Shown: positions 43,773 to 53,283, counted from the first letter of the stretch. The stretch is DNA of 64,000 nucleotides from Bradyrhizobium yuanmingense (GCF_900094575.1 NZ_FMAE01000001.1:558001-622000); one strand, 5' to 3'. Made by a program: numbers and translations. The notes: generated by a model not told the origin, from the sequence alone.

Positions 43773-44486
43773 TCAGTGCACCCCAACACCGAGCAGGCGC
43801 TCGACCATTTTGGGGTCGTCGCGCAAGTGCGAGCATTCACCACTCCAGACCGCTTTGCCGCGTTCAACCACCATGACATGATCGGCAAAGCGCAGCGCTC
43901 GTTCGATCTGCTGCTCGACCAAAACGATGGTCATCTCACCAGAACTCGCCAGCGCGGTGATGATTTCCATGATCTGATCGCAGATCACCGGCGCGAGCCC
44001 CTCGAGCGGCTCATCCAAGAGGAGAACTGAAGGCCTTCCCAGCAGCGTCCTGGCGAGCGAGAGCATCTGCTGCTCGCCGCCCGATAATTGCGTTCCGAAA
44101 TGGCGTCGACGTTCGGCCAACCTCGGAAACATCACGTAGACCTCTTCAAGTGCCTCTCGACCTCGATCCTTGAGACCCGCGACCAGGTTTTCCTCCACCG
44201 TCAGCGACCGAAATATGTCGCGTGTCTGCGGTACGTAACCGAGACCTCGTTGAGCGCGTATCGATGCCTTGGTATCCGTGAGATCAGCCTCGCCCAGGAA
44301 TACTTTTCCCCCATGATGGGTCGTCAGACCCATCAGCGATGCGAGCAAAGTCGTCTTGCCGACTCCGTTTCGACCAAGGATGCTGAGACGACCTCCGGGC
44401 AACACCTCGAAAGACATCTGATCGATGATACGGGTGGGACCATACCCGGCACTGAGACCTTTGACTTCAAGACGCGTGGCGGGCAT
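43773..44486 (-). CDS. livF: branched-chain-type ABC transporter ATPase (LivF)
   Basis: A 237-residue ATPase with Walker A GRNGVGKTT, signature LSGGEQQ and Walker B VLLLDEP. The length and the missing C-terminal extension are those of LivF. It is the last gene of the minus-strand run that starts at the exported amidohydrolase; it overlaps livG by 20 bp. Liv-type transporters in catabolic clusters often carry aromatic acids, amides or urea rather than branched-chain amino acids. Confidence 0.93.
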   Translation of the reverse strand: MPATRLEVKGLSAGYGPTRIIDQMSFEVLPGGRLSILGRNGVGKTTLLASLMGLTTHHGGKVFLGEADLTDTKASIRAQRGLGYVPQTRDIFRSLTVEENLVAGLKDRGREALEEVYVMFPRLAERRRHFGTQLSGGEQQMLSLARTLLGRPSVLLLDEPLEGLAPVICDQIMEIITALASSGEMTIVLVEQQIERALRFADHVMVVERGKAVWSGECSHLRDDPKMVERLLGVGVH

Positions 44487-45234
44487 CTGCGTAGCTACCT
44501 AGATAAGCTCGACGGACTTCCTGATGGTGCGTGACTTCTGCCGGATCGCCCTGGAAGATCAGCTTTCCGTTGGCGAGAACGAGCACACGGCGGGCAAATT
44601 TGAACACCAGGTCCATGTCATGCTCGATCATCAAGACCGCGATATCAGATGGCAATCTGTCGATCGCCTCGATGATCTTGGAGGACTCCTCCGACGGAAC
44701 CCCTGCCGCGGGCTCGTCCAGGAGCAGGACCTTCGGCTCGAGAGCAAGCCCGATTGCCAGGTCAAGAAGGCGCTGCTGACCGTACGCCAGTTGCGAGACC
44801 TGCCTGTCGGCCAGATGGGCGATACCGAGCGTTCCAAGGGCCCGCTCCCACTCCCGACGAACGTCCGGCCGATCCATCGGGCAGGAAAACATGCTTCTCG
44901 TGAGCCCCTTTCGTTGCATCACGGCGAGCGCGACGTTTTGTGCGACCGTCAGGCTCTTGAAGAGCCTCGTGATCTGAAATGTCCGGATCAAGCCGGCGTC
45001 GACGCGATCGGAAATCGGTAGCGCGGTGACATCAACACCAGCGAGGTGGACGGCACCCTGTGAAGGGGTCAAGTCACCGGAGATGACGTTGACGAGCGTG
45101 GTTTTGCCCGCGCCGTTCGGGCCAATCAACGCGACCCTTTCTCCCTTCCCGATACTGAAGGAAATATCATCGTTGACCCGCATCCCGCCGAAGGACATCG
45201 AAACGTTTCGCAGTTCGAGCAGCGGCCGGCTCAC
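44467..45234 (-). CDS. livG: branched-chain-type ABC transporter ATPase (LivG)
   Basis: A 255-residue ATPase: Walker A GPNGAGKTT, Walker B VLLLDEPAAG, and a divergent signature QLAYGQQR as usual in LivG. The start is the GTG at 45234, fixed by its 4-bp overlap with the livM stop. The frame is open further upstream, but that part belongs to livM in another frame. Together with LivF it powers the importer. Confidence 0.93.
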   Translation of the reverse strand: MSRPLLELRNVSMSFGGMRVNDDISFSIGKGERVALIGPNGAGKTTLVNVISGDLTPSQGAVHLAGVDVTALPISDRVDAGLIRTFQITRLFKSLTVAQNVALAVMQRKGLTRSMFSCPMDRPDVRREWERALGTLGIAHLADRQVSQLAYGQQRLLDLAIGLALEPKVLLLDEPAAGVPSEESSKIIEAIDRLPSDIAVLMIEHDMDLVFKFARRVLVLANGKLIFQGDPAEVTHHQEVRRAYLGSYADARHAS

Positions 45235-46235
45235 GGGCGCCTCCTCATCACCGAGGCGGTGCGACCAGCAAGCAAGCCTCCAAGGGACACCAGGCCTTTC
45301 GGGGCGAACAAAACGACCGCGATCAGCAACGCACCGACCATGGTCATCCAATGGAATGGATTCGCAGCCGAGACGTAGTGCTCGAACACTTGAAAGACGA
45401 TGGATCCGATCAGCGCGCCCCAGAGACTGCCTGCGCCACCCAGGACCAGCATGACGAGAGCTTCAGCCGACCGCTCAAATCCGATGCTATCCAGTCCCAC
45501 GACGCCCGTATTGATGGCATTGAGAGCACCACCAATTCCGCCAACAACCCCCGACACGCCATACATCAGCACGAGCCGGGGATACACGCGGGCACCGATC
45601 ATCCGAGCTCGCAGGCTGTCATCCTTGATTGCCTGACAAAGCAGGCCGAACGGAGAGTGCACGATTCGAAGCAGCACCACGAACACGACCATAAGCACCG
45701 CAACGGAGAACACATAGCCGGTGCGACCATACATGTCGAACGCATAGACCCCGAAGACTCGTCCAGGCGAAATGCCGGACAATCCGTCGCTTCCGCCCGT
45801 CAGGCTGGACAGTTTGTTGGCCAGCGCCGCGACGAGCTGTCCGACGGCAATGGATAGCACGAGCTGGGGGAGACCCTTGAACCTCGTGACAAGGACGCCT
45901 GAGACCAGCCCCATCACGGCACCGGCCACCGCCCCCACGAGCAACAACAGCAGGGGGTCGGAATGTCCGGCAAGGCATGCGTTACCCACGACGTAGGCGC
46001 TCACACCGTAGATCGCAGCATGTCCAAGGGTGGCGACACCGCAATACCCCGTGACCAGATCGAGCGACAGCACCAGAAGCGTGATGCTGATCAGTCGCGT
46101 CAGAAACGCGAGGTCATCCGGAAAAAGCGTGTAACCGAGCACTCCGAGCGCCAGCGTGATTGCGACAGCGCGCAGCTCAAGCGGCACGGAAAAACGCGGC
46201 GGGCTCACGCCATCGACCATGGCTCGATCGGTCAC
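45231..46235 (-). CDS. livM: branched-chain-type ABC transporter permease (LivM)
   Basis: A 334-residue permease with eight to ten hydrophobic helices. DLVTGYCGVATLGHAAIYGV is the typical LivM motif region, and ARMIGARVYPRLVLMYGVSG the cytoplasmic coupling loop. I chose the GTG at 46235 because GGAGG sits seven bases upstream and it starts one base after the livH stop; ATG at 46220 is the alternative. Confidence 0.92.
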   Translation of the reverse strand: MTDRAMVDGVSPPRFSVPLELRAVAITLALGVLGYTLFPDDLAFLTRLISITLLVLSLDLVTGYCGVATLGHAAIYGVSAYVVGNACLAGHSDPLLLLLVGAVAGAVMGLVSGVLVTRFKGLPQLVLSIAVGQLVAALANKLSSLTGGSDGLSGISPGRVFGVYAFDMYGRTGYVFSVAVLMVVFVVLLRIVHSPFGLLCQAIKDDSLRARMIGARVYPRLVLMYGVSGVVGGIGGALNAINTGVVGLDSIGFERSAEALVMLVLGGAGSLWGALIGSIVFQVFEHYVSAANPFHWMTMVGALLIAVVLFAPKGLVSLGGLLAGRTASVMRRRP

Positions 46236-46236
46236 G

Positions 46237-47100
46237 TCAGTGCCTCCTGCCCAAAAGGCCGTTCGGGAACAGAAACACGACCAGAATGACCGCAAGATAG
46301 AAGAAGAACTCACCATATTCGGGTGCAAGATACTTGCCGGTCGTGTCCGCGAGGCCAAGCAATATCGATGCCGCCACGGCGCCCGGGATCGATCCTGCCC
46401 CGCCGACCGAGACGACGACAAGGAACGTCACCATATATCTGAGCGCGTAAAAAGGTTCGACGGGCAACAGTTCGGCGCCCACCACGCCCCCGAACGCCGC
46501 CAGGCCGACCGCAAGCGCGAAGGTCGCGGAAAAAAGGATCTGCGTCTTGATTCCGAGCGACTCGGCCATGTCACCGTTGTCGACCGCGGCACGCAGCCGG
46601 ATCCCAAACTCGGTGCGGTCGATCAGTAGCCAGAGCAAGCCCGCGGTGCACACTCCGCAAATCGTCACGAAAATCCGATGAGCCGGGATCATTCGGAAGC
46701 CGAGATCGACGGGACCGCTCAGCAGCGGAGGCAGCGGAATGGATTTGGTTGTCGGGCCAAGAATGTAGTTGGCAACGCCAATGATGACGAACGCGATGCC
46801 GATCGTGAGCAATATCTGGGTCAGCTCATCGGACTTGCGATAAATCCGGCGGTAGAGAAGAAACTCGAGCGGAAAGGCGATCGCGATGGTGCCGAGGACC
46901 GCCAGGACAATCGCGAGTGGATATCCCGCGTTCTTGAGCGCAAAAGACGCGAGATATCCCCCGATCATCGCAAATGCGCCATGAGCGAGGTTCACTACCC
47001 TCATCAGGCCCATCATAATGGATAGGCCGATGGAGATGATGAAAAGCACCATGCCGTACGAGAGGGCATCTAGCCCGATGCTGAGACCCGTCCACGCCAT
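46237..47100 (-). CDS. livH: branched-chain-type ABC transporter permease (LivH)
   Basis: A 287-residue permease; SIGLSIMMGLMRVVNLAHGA and LRAAVDNGDMAESLGIKTQI are LivH signatures, the latter the loop that contacts the ATPases. Its ATG overlaps the stop of the small amidohydrolase remnant (TAATG), so its translation may be coupled to that remnant. Confidence 0.93.
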   Translation of the reverse strand: MAWTGLSIGLDALSYGMVLFIISIGLSIMMGLMRVVNLAHGAFAMIGGYLASFALKNAGYPLAIVLAVLGTIAIAFPLEFLLYRRIYRKSDELTQILLTIGIAFVIIGVANYILGPTTKSIPLPPLLSGPVDLGFRMIPAHRIFVTICGVCTAGLLWLLIDRTEFGIRLRAAVDNGDMAESLGIKTQILFSATFALAVGLAAFGGVVGAELLPVEPFYALRYMVTFLVVVSVGGAGSIPGAVAASILLGLADTTGKYLAPEYGEFFFYLAVILVVFLFPNGLLGRRH

Positions 47101-47258
47101 TAGTTGAATGCTTCCGCGGCTTTTCGGATCTGGAGCCGCTCGGCAGCCAGCCCGAACAGGTGGATGTGCGCGTCCGTCAAGCCGGGTATCATCCGGTCGC
47201 TGGCATCGCGATAGATGCGACCGTTGACGAAGCGAATAGACTGCGACCGACCACTCAT
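47100..47258 (-). pseudogene. amidohydrolase N-terminal remnant ahead of livH
   Basis: A 52-residue frame starting MSGRSQSIRFVNGRIYRDAS and ending AAEAFN. VNGRIY and MIPGLTDAHIHL match the first strand and the metal-binding start of amidohydrolases (compare INGKIL and VVPGLIDTHAHF in the intact gene at 51421-53106), but the 40 or so residues normally between them and everything after the metal motif are missing. It is therefore probably the residue of a deleted gene. It ends by overlapping the livH start. Confidence 0.55.
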
Positions 47259-47322
47259 TCCGGGCCCTTCTCCGACACGATGAAGAGATCGCTCGCGAGA
47301 TCTACATCGCGAGCGATCCGCT

Positions 47323-48498
47323 CTAATTCTTCGCCAGGCCCCAGTCCGGCTGCGCATCGAACGTTTGCAGTTCCTTGTTGAGGAGCTTGCCGTCCTGCTT
47401 CACGACTTCGCGCAGATAAACGTTCTGACGAATATGCCGGGTATCCGGGTCGATCGACACGGGGCCACGCGGACTGACCCATTTCATGCCCTTCACGGCC
47501 GCAAGGGCTTTGTCCGGGTCCTTTTGGCCGTTGGTGGCCTCAACCATCTTGTAGATGAGCCGAGCACCGTCATAGGCCGCGACCGACGCCATGGTGATGT
47601 CGTCAGCCTTGGCGCCAGCCTTGATCAGATCGGCCAGGAAGGCTTTGTTCTCTGAAGACTCATGCGAGACCGCGTAGTGGTAAGTCGACAGGATGCCTAC
47701 GCCGCTGTCACCGATAGTCGGAAGATCGGGCTCGGTCACGACATCACCCGTGGACAACAACTTCACGCCAGACGCTTTCAGCCCGTTGTCGATATAGGCC
47801 TTGACGAACCCCAGGGTTGGTGGACCGGCCGGCAAGAATGTGAAGATCATGTCTGCGCCGGAATCCTTGATCCTTTGCATGATCGGGCCGAAGTCGGTCG
47901 TATTGAGCGGCATCCTGATCGATTGGACGATGGTGCCTCCATCTGCCTCGAACGTCTTTTTGAAGGCCGATTCGGCATCGATGCCGGGGCCGTAATCGCT
48001 GACGGCGATCGCCACCTTCTTGGCCGCTCTGGCCTTCGCCACCTTCGCCGCGGGGACCGTGTTCTGCCACATCGTAAAGGACGTCCGCACGATGTAGGGG
48101 CTCTTCTCGACGATCGCGGACGTCGCGGCGTTCATGACGATCATAGGCACCTTCGCTTCCTCGAGAAGCGGAGCGACGGCCAGGGCGTCCGGAGTGAAGT
48201 ACAGTCCCGCGATGTACTGAACCTTCTCCTTGACGATCAACTCCTGAGCCAATGATTTCGACTTGGCGGGGTTCGGCGATTCTTCGTCGCGATAGACAAA
48301 CTCGATCTGATGATCGCCCACTTTCGATCCATGCTTGGCCACCCAGGCGTCAATGCCGTACTTGAAGTTCTGGCCGAACAAGGCATACGGACCGGACATG
48401 GTGCCGATGATCCCCACCTTGATGGTGTCGCACTGCGCCGGCGACATCCAGGCAGTGGCAATCGCGACGGCCCCAACAAGTCCAAACCTCAAGCTCAT
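47323..48498 (-). CDS. ABC transporter substrate-binding protein (Liv/branched-chain type)
   Basis: A 391-residue periplasmic protein. It has a signal peptide (FGLVGAVAIATAWMSPAQC, though the Cys at its end makes lipidation possible) and begins DTIKVGIIGTMSGPYALFGQ, the Peripla_BP_6 start. DYGPGIDAESAFKKTFEADG and AYDGARLIYKMVEATN are further family segments. The ATG at 48498 follows GGGAGAAGAGAG. Ligand unknown; the neighbouring enzymes point to an amine- or amide-containing aromatic. Confidence 0.92.
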   Translation of the reverse strand: MSLRFGLVGAVAIATAWMSPAQCDTIKVGIIGTMSGPYALFGQNFKYGIDAWVAKHGSKVGDHQIEFVYRDEESPNPAKSKSLAQELIVKEKVQYIAGLYFTPDALAVAPLLEEAKVPMIVMNAATSAIVEKSPYIVRTSFTMWQNTVPAAKVAKARAAKKVAIAVSDYGPGIDAESAFKKTFEADGGTIVQSIRMPLNTTDFGPIMQRIKDSGADMIFTFLPAGPPTLGFVKAYIDNGLKASGVKLLSTGDVVTEPDLPTIGDSGVGILSTYHYAVSHESSENKAFLADLIKAGAKADDITMASVAAYDGARLIYKMVEATNGQKDPDKALAAVKGMKWVSPRGPVSIDPDTRHIRQNVYLREVVKQDGKLLNKELQTFDAQPDWGLAKN

Positions 48499-48529
48499 AT
48501 CTCTCTTCTCCCGCTTCGGTGATGCTGTT

Positions 48530-49978
48530 TCAGAACATTTCGAAATATTCTCGCTGCTCCCACTCGGTGACCGTCGATTGGAAGCGCTCGATTTCCGCGT
48601 TCTTGATGAAAACGTAGTAGTCGACGAATTTCTCTCCCAGAGCCTCGCGGAAGAAGGGGTCATCGCGCAACGCGAACACCGCCTCGCGCAAGGACGTCGG
48701 CAGGAGGTTCGCCTTGGTCTCGTAGGGAGTGTCCGCCGACGGACCGGGATCGAGCTGGCGATCAATGCCGTTGAGGCCGGCCAGAATCTGCGACGCCATG
48801 TAAAGATAGGGGTTTGCGGCCGGCTCGCCGATCCTGTTTTCGAGCCGGGTGGCTTTATCGTCGGGACCGCCCAGCACGCGGATCATGACGCCCCTGTTGT
48901 CGCGTCCCCAGATCGCCCGATCCGGAGCCAGCGAATAGGAACGGTAGCGTTTGTAGCCATTGATCGTCGGCGTCGAGAAGACCGCGGATGCCCTGGCATG
49001 CTCCAGCAGCCCGGCCATATAGTGCTTGCCAAGGTTCGACAGGCCGGCCGGTTCGCTGGTCATGAACGCGTTGACGCCGTCTGTTCGGGAGACCAGCGAT
49101 TGGTGAAGGTGCCACCCCGATGACATCACGTTCGGTATCCGCGGCCGGCACATGAAGGTCGCGTGATAGCCGTGGCGGTTGCAGATCTGCTTCACTGCCG
49201 TACGAAACAGCACCATGGTGTCCGCCGGCTCAATGCCGACGGTGGGCTGGAACACGAACTCGCACTGGCTCGGGCCGTATTCCAACTCGATCGACCGAAG
49301 CGGCAAGCCCAGCGCCACGATGTTTTGCCTGATCAGCTCGAGCGCAGGCTCCATCTGGTCGTAACGTTGCTCCGTCAGGTGCTGATAGCCCTGCGAAAGC
49401 AGGCTGACCTCCGGAGGCTCACCCGGTTGGCCGGGACTGCCGGCGTCCCAAGGCGCCAGTCGGGGATTCTCGACTCTGAAGATGTGGCATTCGACCTCGA
49501 GGCCCGCTTTGAAATCATAGCCCCGGTCTTTGAGCTGCCCCAGCACGGATTGATACAGGCCCCTGGAGGCGAAGGGCACGGGTCGTCCATCGGAGAAGTA
49601 GAGGTCGCAAAGCACCCACCCGGTTTTTGATGCCCAGGGGAGAAGCTTGAAGGTGGTGGGATCAGCGACCATCAAGATGTCGCCTCCCCCCTGCATCTCG
49701 TGCATCCCGAACCCGCCGCCGGCGGTGAAGACGGGAAACACCGTGCGGTGAGAGGTATCTTTCGCGAGCAATGTCGTCGTTATCGAGCAGCCACTCTCGA
49801 TCGACGAGAGCGCCTCGGAAGCGACCAGCGCCTTGCCGCGCAAGATGCCGTGCTGGTCCGGAAAGGAGAGCCGGATCGTATGCAACTCCTGCTCCTCCGC
49901 CATCCGCCGCATGCGGATGGCAGCCTCCTTCTGTTCGGCCGACCAGAGACCGTGCTTTTCGACGAAACTCAACGACAT
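48530..49978 (-). CDS. glutamine synthetase-like enzyme (possible gamma-glutamylamine/anilide synthase)
   Basis: A 482-residue GS-fold protein. The N-terminal grasp domain carries the QHGILRGKAL region; the catalytic domain holds Glu161/Glu163 (LEVECHIF), Glu233/Glu240 (ELEYGPSQCEF), His290 (SGWHLHQS), and Arg/Glu residues in APDRAIWGRDNRG and RLENRIGEPAANPYLY. All ATP and metal positions are kept, but the sequence differs from GlnA. GS-like proteins of this kind gamma-glutamylate amines: TdnQ/AtdA1 on aniline, IpuC on isopropylamine, PuuA on putrescine. The Rieske gene lies 27 bp upstream in the same operon. AAGGAG abuts the ATG, so a TTG two codons on (49972) could be the actual start. Confidence 0.85.
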   Translation of the reverse strand: MSLSFVEKHGLWSAEQKEAAIRMRRMAEEQELHTIRLSFPDQHGILRGKALVASEALSSIESGCSITTTLLAKDTSHRTVFPVFTAGGGFGMHEMQGGGDILMVADPTTFKLLPWASKTGWVLCDLYFSDGRPVPFASRGLYQSVLGQLKDRGYDFKAGLEVECHIFRVENPRLAPWDAGSPGQPGEPPEVSLLSQGYQHLTEQRYDQMEPALELIRQNIVALGLPLRSIELEYGPSQCEFVFQPTVGIEPADTMVLFRTAVKQICNRHGYHATFMCRPRIPNVMSSGWHLHQSLVSRTDGVNAFMTSEPAGLSNLGKHYMAGLLEHARASAVFSTPTINGYKRYRSYSLAPDRAIWGRDNRGVMIRVLGGPDDKATRLENRIGEPAANPYLYMASQILAGLNGIDRQLDPGPSADTPYETKANLLPTSLREAVFALRDDPFFREALGEKFVDYYVFIKNAEIERFQSTVTEWEQREYFEMF

Positions 49979-50005
49979 CTCCTTTGCTGAGCTGGGCGGC
50001 CTGGC

Positions 50006-51364
50006 TTATTCGGCGGCGGTCAGGTGAGGCACCTTCTTGGCGAGCTCGGCGGGCACCGGCGCGGCCCAGGGAGCGCCCCGACGACGCTTGACGTCCACTT
50101 CCATCCAGTAGGTTTCCCAGCCCTTCGTCGGACCGATGCCGTCCATTGTGGCCGGCCCCTGGATGCTGCGCGCGCTGGCAGCGTCGAGGAACAACAGCGG
50201 CTTGCCCCCGGAGGCCACCTTCTCGATCTCCTGGCGAAGCAGCCGGCGGTACTGAATGATCGCCTTGTCGGATTGCCCGAGATGCTCACGCGTCCGGTCC
50301 TGAATAGCGCCCATCGACTCGACGGCCCACTGGTCGTGGACGTTGATGTCCGCGCCCATGCCGGTGTAAGTCTCGGTCGCCTGCTCGTGCGGGTCGAAGC
50401 CGTAGTCGTTCGACTTGTTCTTCCGCGAGCGGTATTCCGGCAATTCGTAAAGCTCGAGGCGCTGCGCGCGCATTTTCGCCTTGTCGACGGGCGCGGCGTA
50501 GCTGGTGAAAATCGCATACCAATAGCAATTCACGTCGTCGACGGGCACGTGCCACTGGGTAATCGTCATCTCCGTGCTCATCGGAATGACGAACGCATGC
50601 GGGAATAGCTGGTTGGTGACGCGAACGTGGGTGCGCTGCTCGTCGATTTCTCGCAAGGCGATGAGCCGCAGGCCGTATTCGGTGTGCTCGACGTTGATGA
50701 TCGGCCGGTCGTACTCGCGCAGGACCTTCGTCATGGGCATTTCCGAGTCGGCCGACGCACCGCGAAACTGCTTGCCATAGGCCGCCGATGTATCCTCATC
50801 CTCGAAGAACCGGTGAAGGAACGATGCGTGAGCCGGGTCGATGCCGACTTCCAGCGCCTGCAGCCAATTGCATTCGATCAGGCCCTTGAAGGCGAAGGTG
50901 TATTCGTCCGGCGCCGCGAAGCAGTCGATCTCCGGAAACGCGGGCGGCTCGCCTTCACCCAAATACGCCCACAGGATTCCACCCTTCTCCACGACGGGGT
51001 AGGACCGCTGCTTGATATTTTTGCAGAGCGAGGAGTTTGCAGGCTCGGCGGGCGTCTCGAGACACTGTCCCGTGACGTCGAACAGCCACCCGTGGAAGGC
51101 GCAGCGCAGGCCACCGTTCTCGAGCCGGCCGAAGGCAAGGTCGGCGCCCCGATGCGGGCAGTCGCGATCGAGCAGGCCATAGCGCCCCGTTTCGTCCTTG
51201 AACAGAACGAAGTTCTCGCCGAGAAGCTTGACGGCCTTGATGGGGCGCCCCTCCGCGAGTTCGTCGACGAGCGCAGCAGGCTGCCAATACATCCGCATCA
51301 GCTTTCCCGCAGGCGCCTTCGGTCCGACGCGGGTAATGAGGTCGTTCTGCTCTTGGCTCATCAT
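50006..51364 (-). CDS. Rieske non-haem iron oxygenase, alpha subunit
   Basis: A 452-residue oxygenase. The Rieske [2Fe-2S] ligands are Cys69-x-His71 and Cys88-x2-His91 (CPHRG ... CAFHGWLFD). The mononuclear iron site is read from GIDPAHASFLH: Asp176, His179 and His184. The REHLGQSDKAIIQYRRLL segment is typical of the phthalate-dioxygenase/PobA-like group, which works without a beta subunit. Electrons should come from the ferredoxin and reductase encoded divergently. It sits between the amidohydrolase and the GS-like gene. No beta subunit is present, consistent with this subgroup. Substrate unknown. Confidence 0.9.
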   Translation of the reverse strand: MMSQEQNDLITRVGPKAPAGKLMRMYWQPAALVDELAEGRPIKAVKLLGENFVLFKDETGRYGLLDRDCPHRGADLAFGRLENGGLRCAFHGWLFDVTGQCLETPAEPANSSLCKNIKQRSYPVVEKGGILWAYLGEGEPPAFPEIDCFAAPDEYTFAFKGLIECNWLQALEVGIDPAHASFLHRFFEDEDTSAAYGKQFRGASADSEMPMTKVLREYDRPIINVEHTEYGLRLIALREIDEQRTHVRVTNQLFPHAFVIPMSTEMTITQWHVPVDDVNCYWYAIFTSYAAPVDKAKMRAQRLELYELPEYRSRKNKSNDYGFDPHEQATETYTGMGADINVHDQWAVESMGAIQDRTREHLGQSDKAIIQYRRLLRQEIEKVASGGKPLLFLDAASARSIQGPATMDGIGPTKGWETYWMEVDVKRRRGAPWAAPVPAELAKKVPHLTAAE

Positions 51365-51420
51365 GACTTGGATCTCCTCTCTCGGCTTCGAGATGCGTCC
51401 TCATGCTATCGGGACGCAGA

Positions 51421-53106
51421 CTAACGCTGAAACACGATCTTGCCGCCGACGATCGTCAGGTCGGCTTTGATGTCTTTGATCTGCTCCTCGGGGACCGTCA
51501 TGAGGTCCGCCGACAACACGGTCAGGTCCGCGAGTTTTCCGGCCTCGATCGTCCCCTTCTCGTTCTCTTCGAACATATAGTGCGATGCCGCGCTGGTGTA
51601 GAGGCGCAGCGCCTGCTCGCGGCTGACGGCTTCGTTCGCTCCATAAACGCGTCCGGCGAGATCCTTGCGGGTTACCATGACGTAGATGTTGATGAAGGGA
51701 TTGATCGTGTTCACCGGAAAGTCGGTGCCTGCGCCGAGGCTGTTCAGCCCCACCTTCTCGATGAGAGTTTTCGTGGGCACGGCCCGATTGGCGACCGCCG
51801 CACCCAGGAAGCGCTCGACGGTGGCCGCCTTGTCCCACATGAAAACGTTCTGGAGGTCGACTCTGACACCGAGGCGTTTCGCGCGCTCCATTTGCTCGGG
51901 CACTATCAAGCTTCCATGGATCAGGACGAAACGCCGATCCTTGATCGATTTCTCCTTGTCGGCCGCTTCGAATGCATCAAGGACGTGGTCGATGCCCTTG
52001 TCGCCGACGGCATGGACACCCACGCGCCAATTGTGGCGATTGCAAATGGACACCAGATCCTTGAGGCGTTGCGGCGATTGCTGGGCAATGCCGTGGTAGC
52101 CATCATGCGAGTCTGGATAGGCCTCGCGCATGAGCGCCGTCTTGAGCGTCATGCCGCCATCGTAAAGGATCTTGATTCCGGCGAACTTCAGCCAGTCATC
52201 GCCAAAGCCGGAGGAGGCGCCGTTGCCTCGCATGATGGCCTCCCAGGCCGCGTTCTCGGCGGGGGGTTCCGGGCGCCACATGAGACCGACCCGTAGCGTT
52301 GCTTCACCGGCCTGCGCCACGCGCTGCAGGGCCGCGATGTCCCTGGGCGAGGTGGCCCCTTCTACGGCGCTGGTGATCCCGAACGAGTTCAGCACACCTT
52401 CCGCGAGCTTGAATTGGCGAAACTCGTCGTCCGCCGTCCACTCCGGAACGGTCTTTTCGACCTGATCGATCGCCGTCTCGACCAGAACGCCGGTCAGGTC
52501 ACCGGCACTGTCGCGCTCAAACGATCCGCCGCTTGGGTTTGGCGTGGCCTTGGTTACGCCGGCCTTCTCGAGCGCCATCGAATTGGCCATCGAGAAGTGG
52601 CCAACGGTCCGGAGATAGACCGGATTGTTCGGCGCGACGCCGTCGATTTCCTGGCGTGTCAGGTAACGCTTTTCCGCGAGCTGTGACGGGGGATGCCAGG
52701 CGCTTCCGATGATCCACTCGCCGGGCTTTTTCTTCGCCACGAACTGCTTGATGCTTGCGAGGGCATCCGCAACAGTCTTGGCGCCGCTCATGTTGACGAC
52801 GTAGTCGGACAGACCGGCAGCCTTGAAATGCGCGTGCGTGTCGATCAGCCCGGGAACGACAGTCTTGCCCTGCAAGTCGATCGTGCGGGTGCGATTTCCG
52901 GCCAACGCCTTGATCGTCGCCGCGTCTGCTACGGCCAAGATTCTTCCGTCGCGAACGGCAAGCGCTTCCGCAACCTTTGACTGACCGTCCATGGTGAGAA
53001 TCTTGCCGTTGATCAAGGCAAGCGAGGGAGCATTGGCCTCCTGCTGCTGGGCAAACGCCGCGCCTGATGTCAGCACCACTCCCACGATCGCTGTCGTCAG
53101 CTTCAT
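51421..53106 (-). CDS. exported amidohydrolase (YtcJ-like)
   Basis: A 561-residue amidohydrolase with a signal peptide (LTTAIVGVVLTSGAAFA, cut before QQ). Metal-binding motifs are PGLIDTHAHF, the HGS in VLIHGSLI, HAVGDKGIDH and GTDFPV; the carboxylated-Lys/Glu region is less clear. Such enzymes hydrolyse amide or N-acyl bonds in various small molecules. As first gene of the minus-strand run and exported, it could release the amine substrate before import through the Liv-type system. ATG at 53106 follows AGGATGCA; a palindromic operator candidate lies 26 bp upstream. Confidence 0.88.
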   Translation of the reverse strand: MKLTTAIVGVVLTSGAAFAQQQEANAPSLALINGKILTMDGQSKVAEALAVRDGRILAVADAATIKALAGNRTRTIDLQGKTVVPGLIDTHAHFKAAGLSDYVVNMSGAKTVADALASIKQFVAKKKPGEWIIGSAWHPPSQLAEKRYLTRQEIDGVAPNNPVYLRTVGHFSMANSMALEKAGVTKATPNPSGGSFERDSAGDLTGVLVETAIDQVEKTVPEWTADDEFRQFKLAEGVLNSFGITSAVEGATSPRDIAALQRVAQAGEATLRVGLMWRPEPPAENAAWEAIMRGNGASSGFGDDWLKFAGIKILYDGGMTLKTALMREAYPDSHDGYHGIAQQSPQRLKDLVSICNRHNWRVGVHAVGDKGIDHVLDAFEAADKEKSIKDRRFVLIHGSLIVPEQMERAKRLGVRVDLQNVFMWDKAATVERFLGAAVANRAVPTKTLIEKVGLNSLGAGTDFPVNTINPFINIYVMVTRKDLAGRVYGANEAVSREQALRLYTSAASHYMFEENEKGTIEAGKLADLTVLSADLMTVPEEQIKDIKADLTIVGGKIVFQR

Positions 53107-53131
53107 TGCATCCTGCCCTTTCGTTCGGTAG

Positions 53132-53147
53132 TCGAACATTAGTTCGA
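53132..53147. promoter_or_regulatory. operator-like palindrome upstream of the amidohydrolase
   Basis: TCGAAC-ATTA-GTTCGA is a perfect 6-bp inverted repeat in the divergent region (53107-53323). Its half-site GTTCGA resembles operators of IclR-family proteins such as PobR and PcaU, which bind GTTCG-type palindromes. An IclR gene is encoded 1.8 kb away. Confidence 0.55.
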
Positions 53148-53283
53148 TATCGTTCAGAATGACTCCAATGTGACGCGCAAGCAAGCAAAATATTTCCGCA
53201 TAACTTGCCTAATGGAACCGCAGCGGCGGCCAACAGGTCGGGATTGAGGGTCCGCCAGAACTGCTGTAACCGTTTAACGAACT

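Noticed and set aside
43200..43800. Left attachment site of a tRNA-Gln island
   Set aside because: No copy of the tRNA 3' end was found here by eye; the CCCCGCCGCCCCGACGGGGC stretch near 43700 is only a GC-rich hairpin-like sequence.
51403..52296. 297-codon plus-strand open frame opposite the amidohydrolase
   Set aside because: Antisense shadow of a gene with clear signal peptide and metal motifs; no ribosome-binding site or family match.
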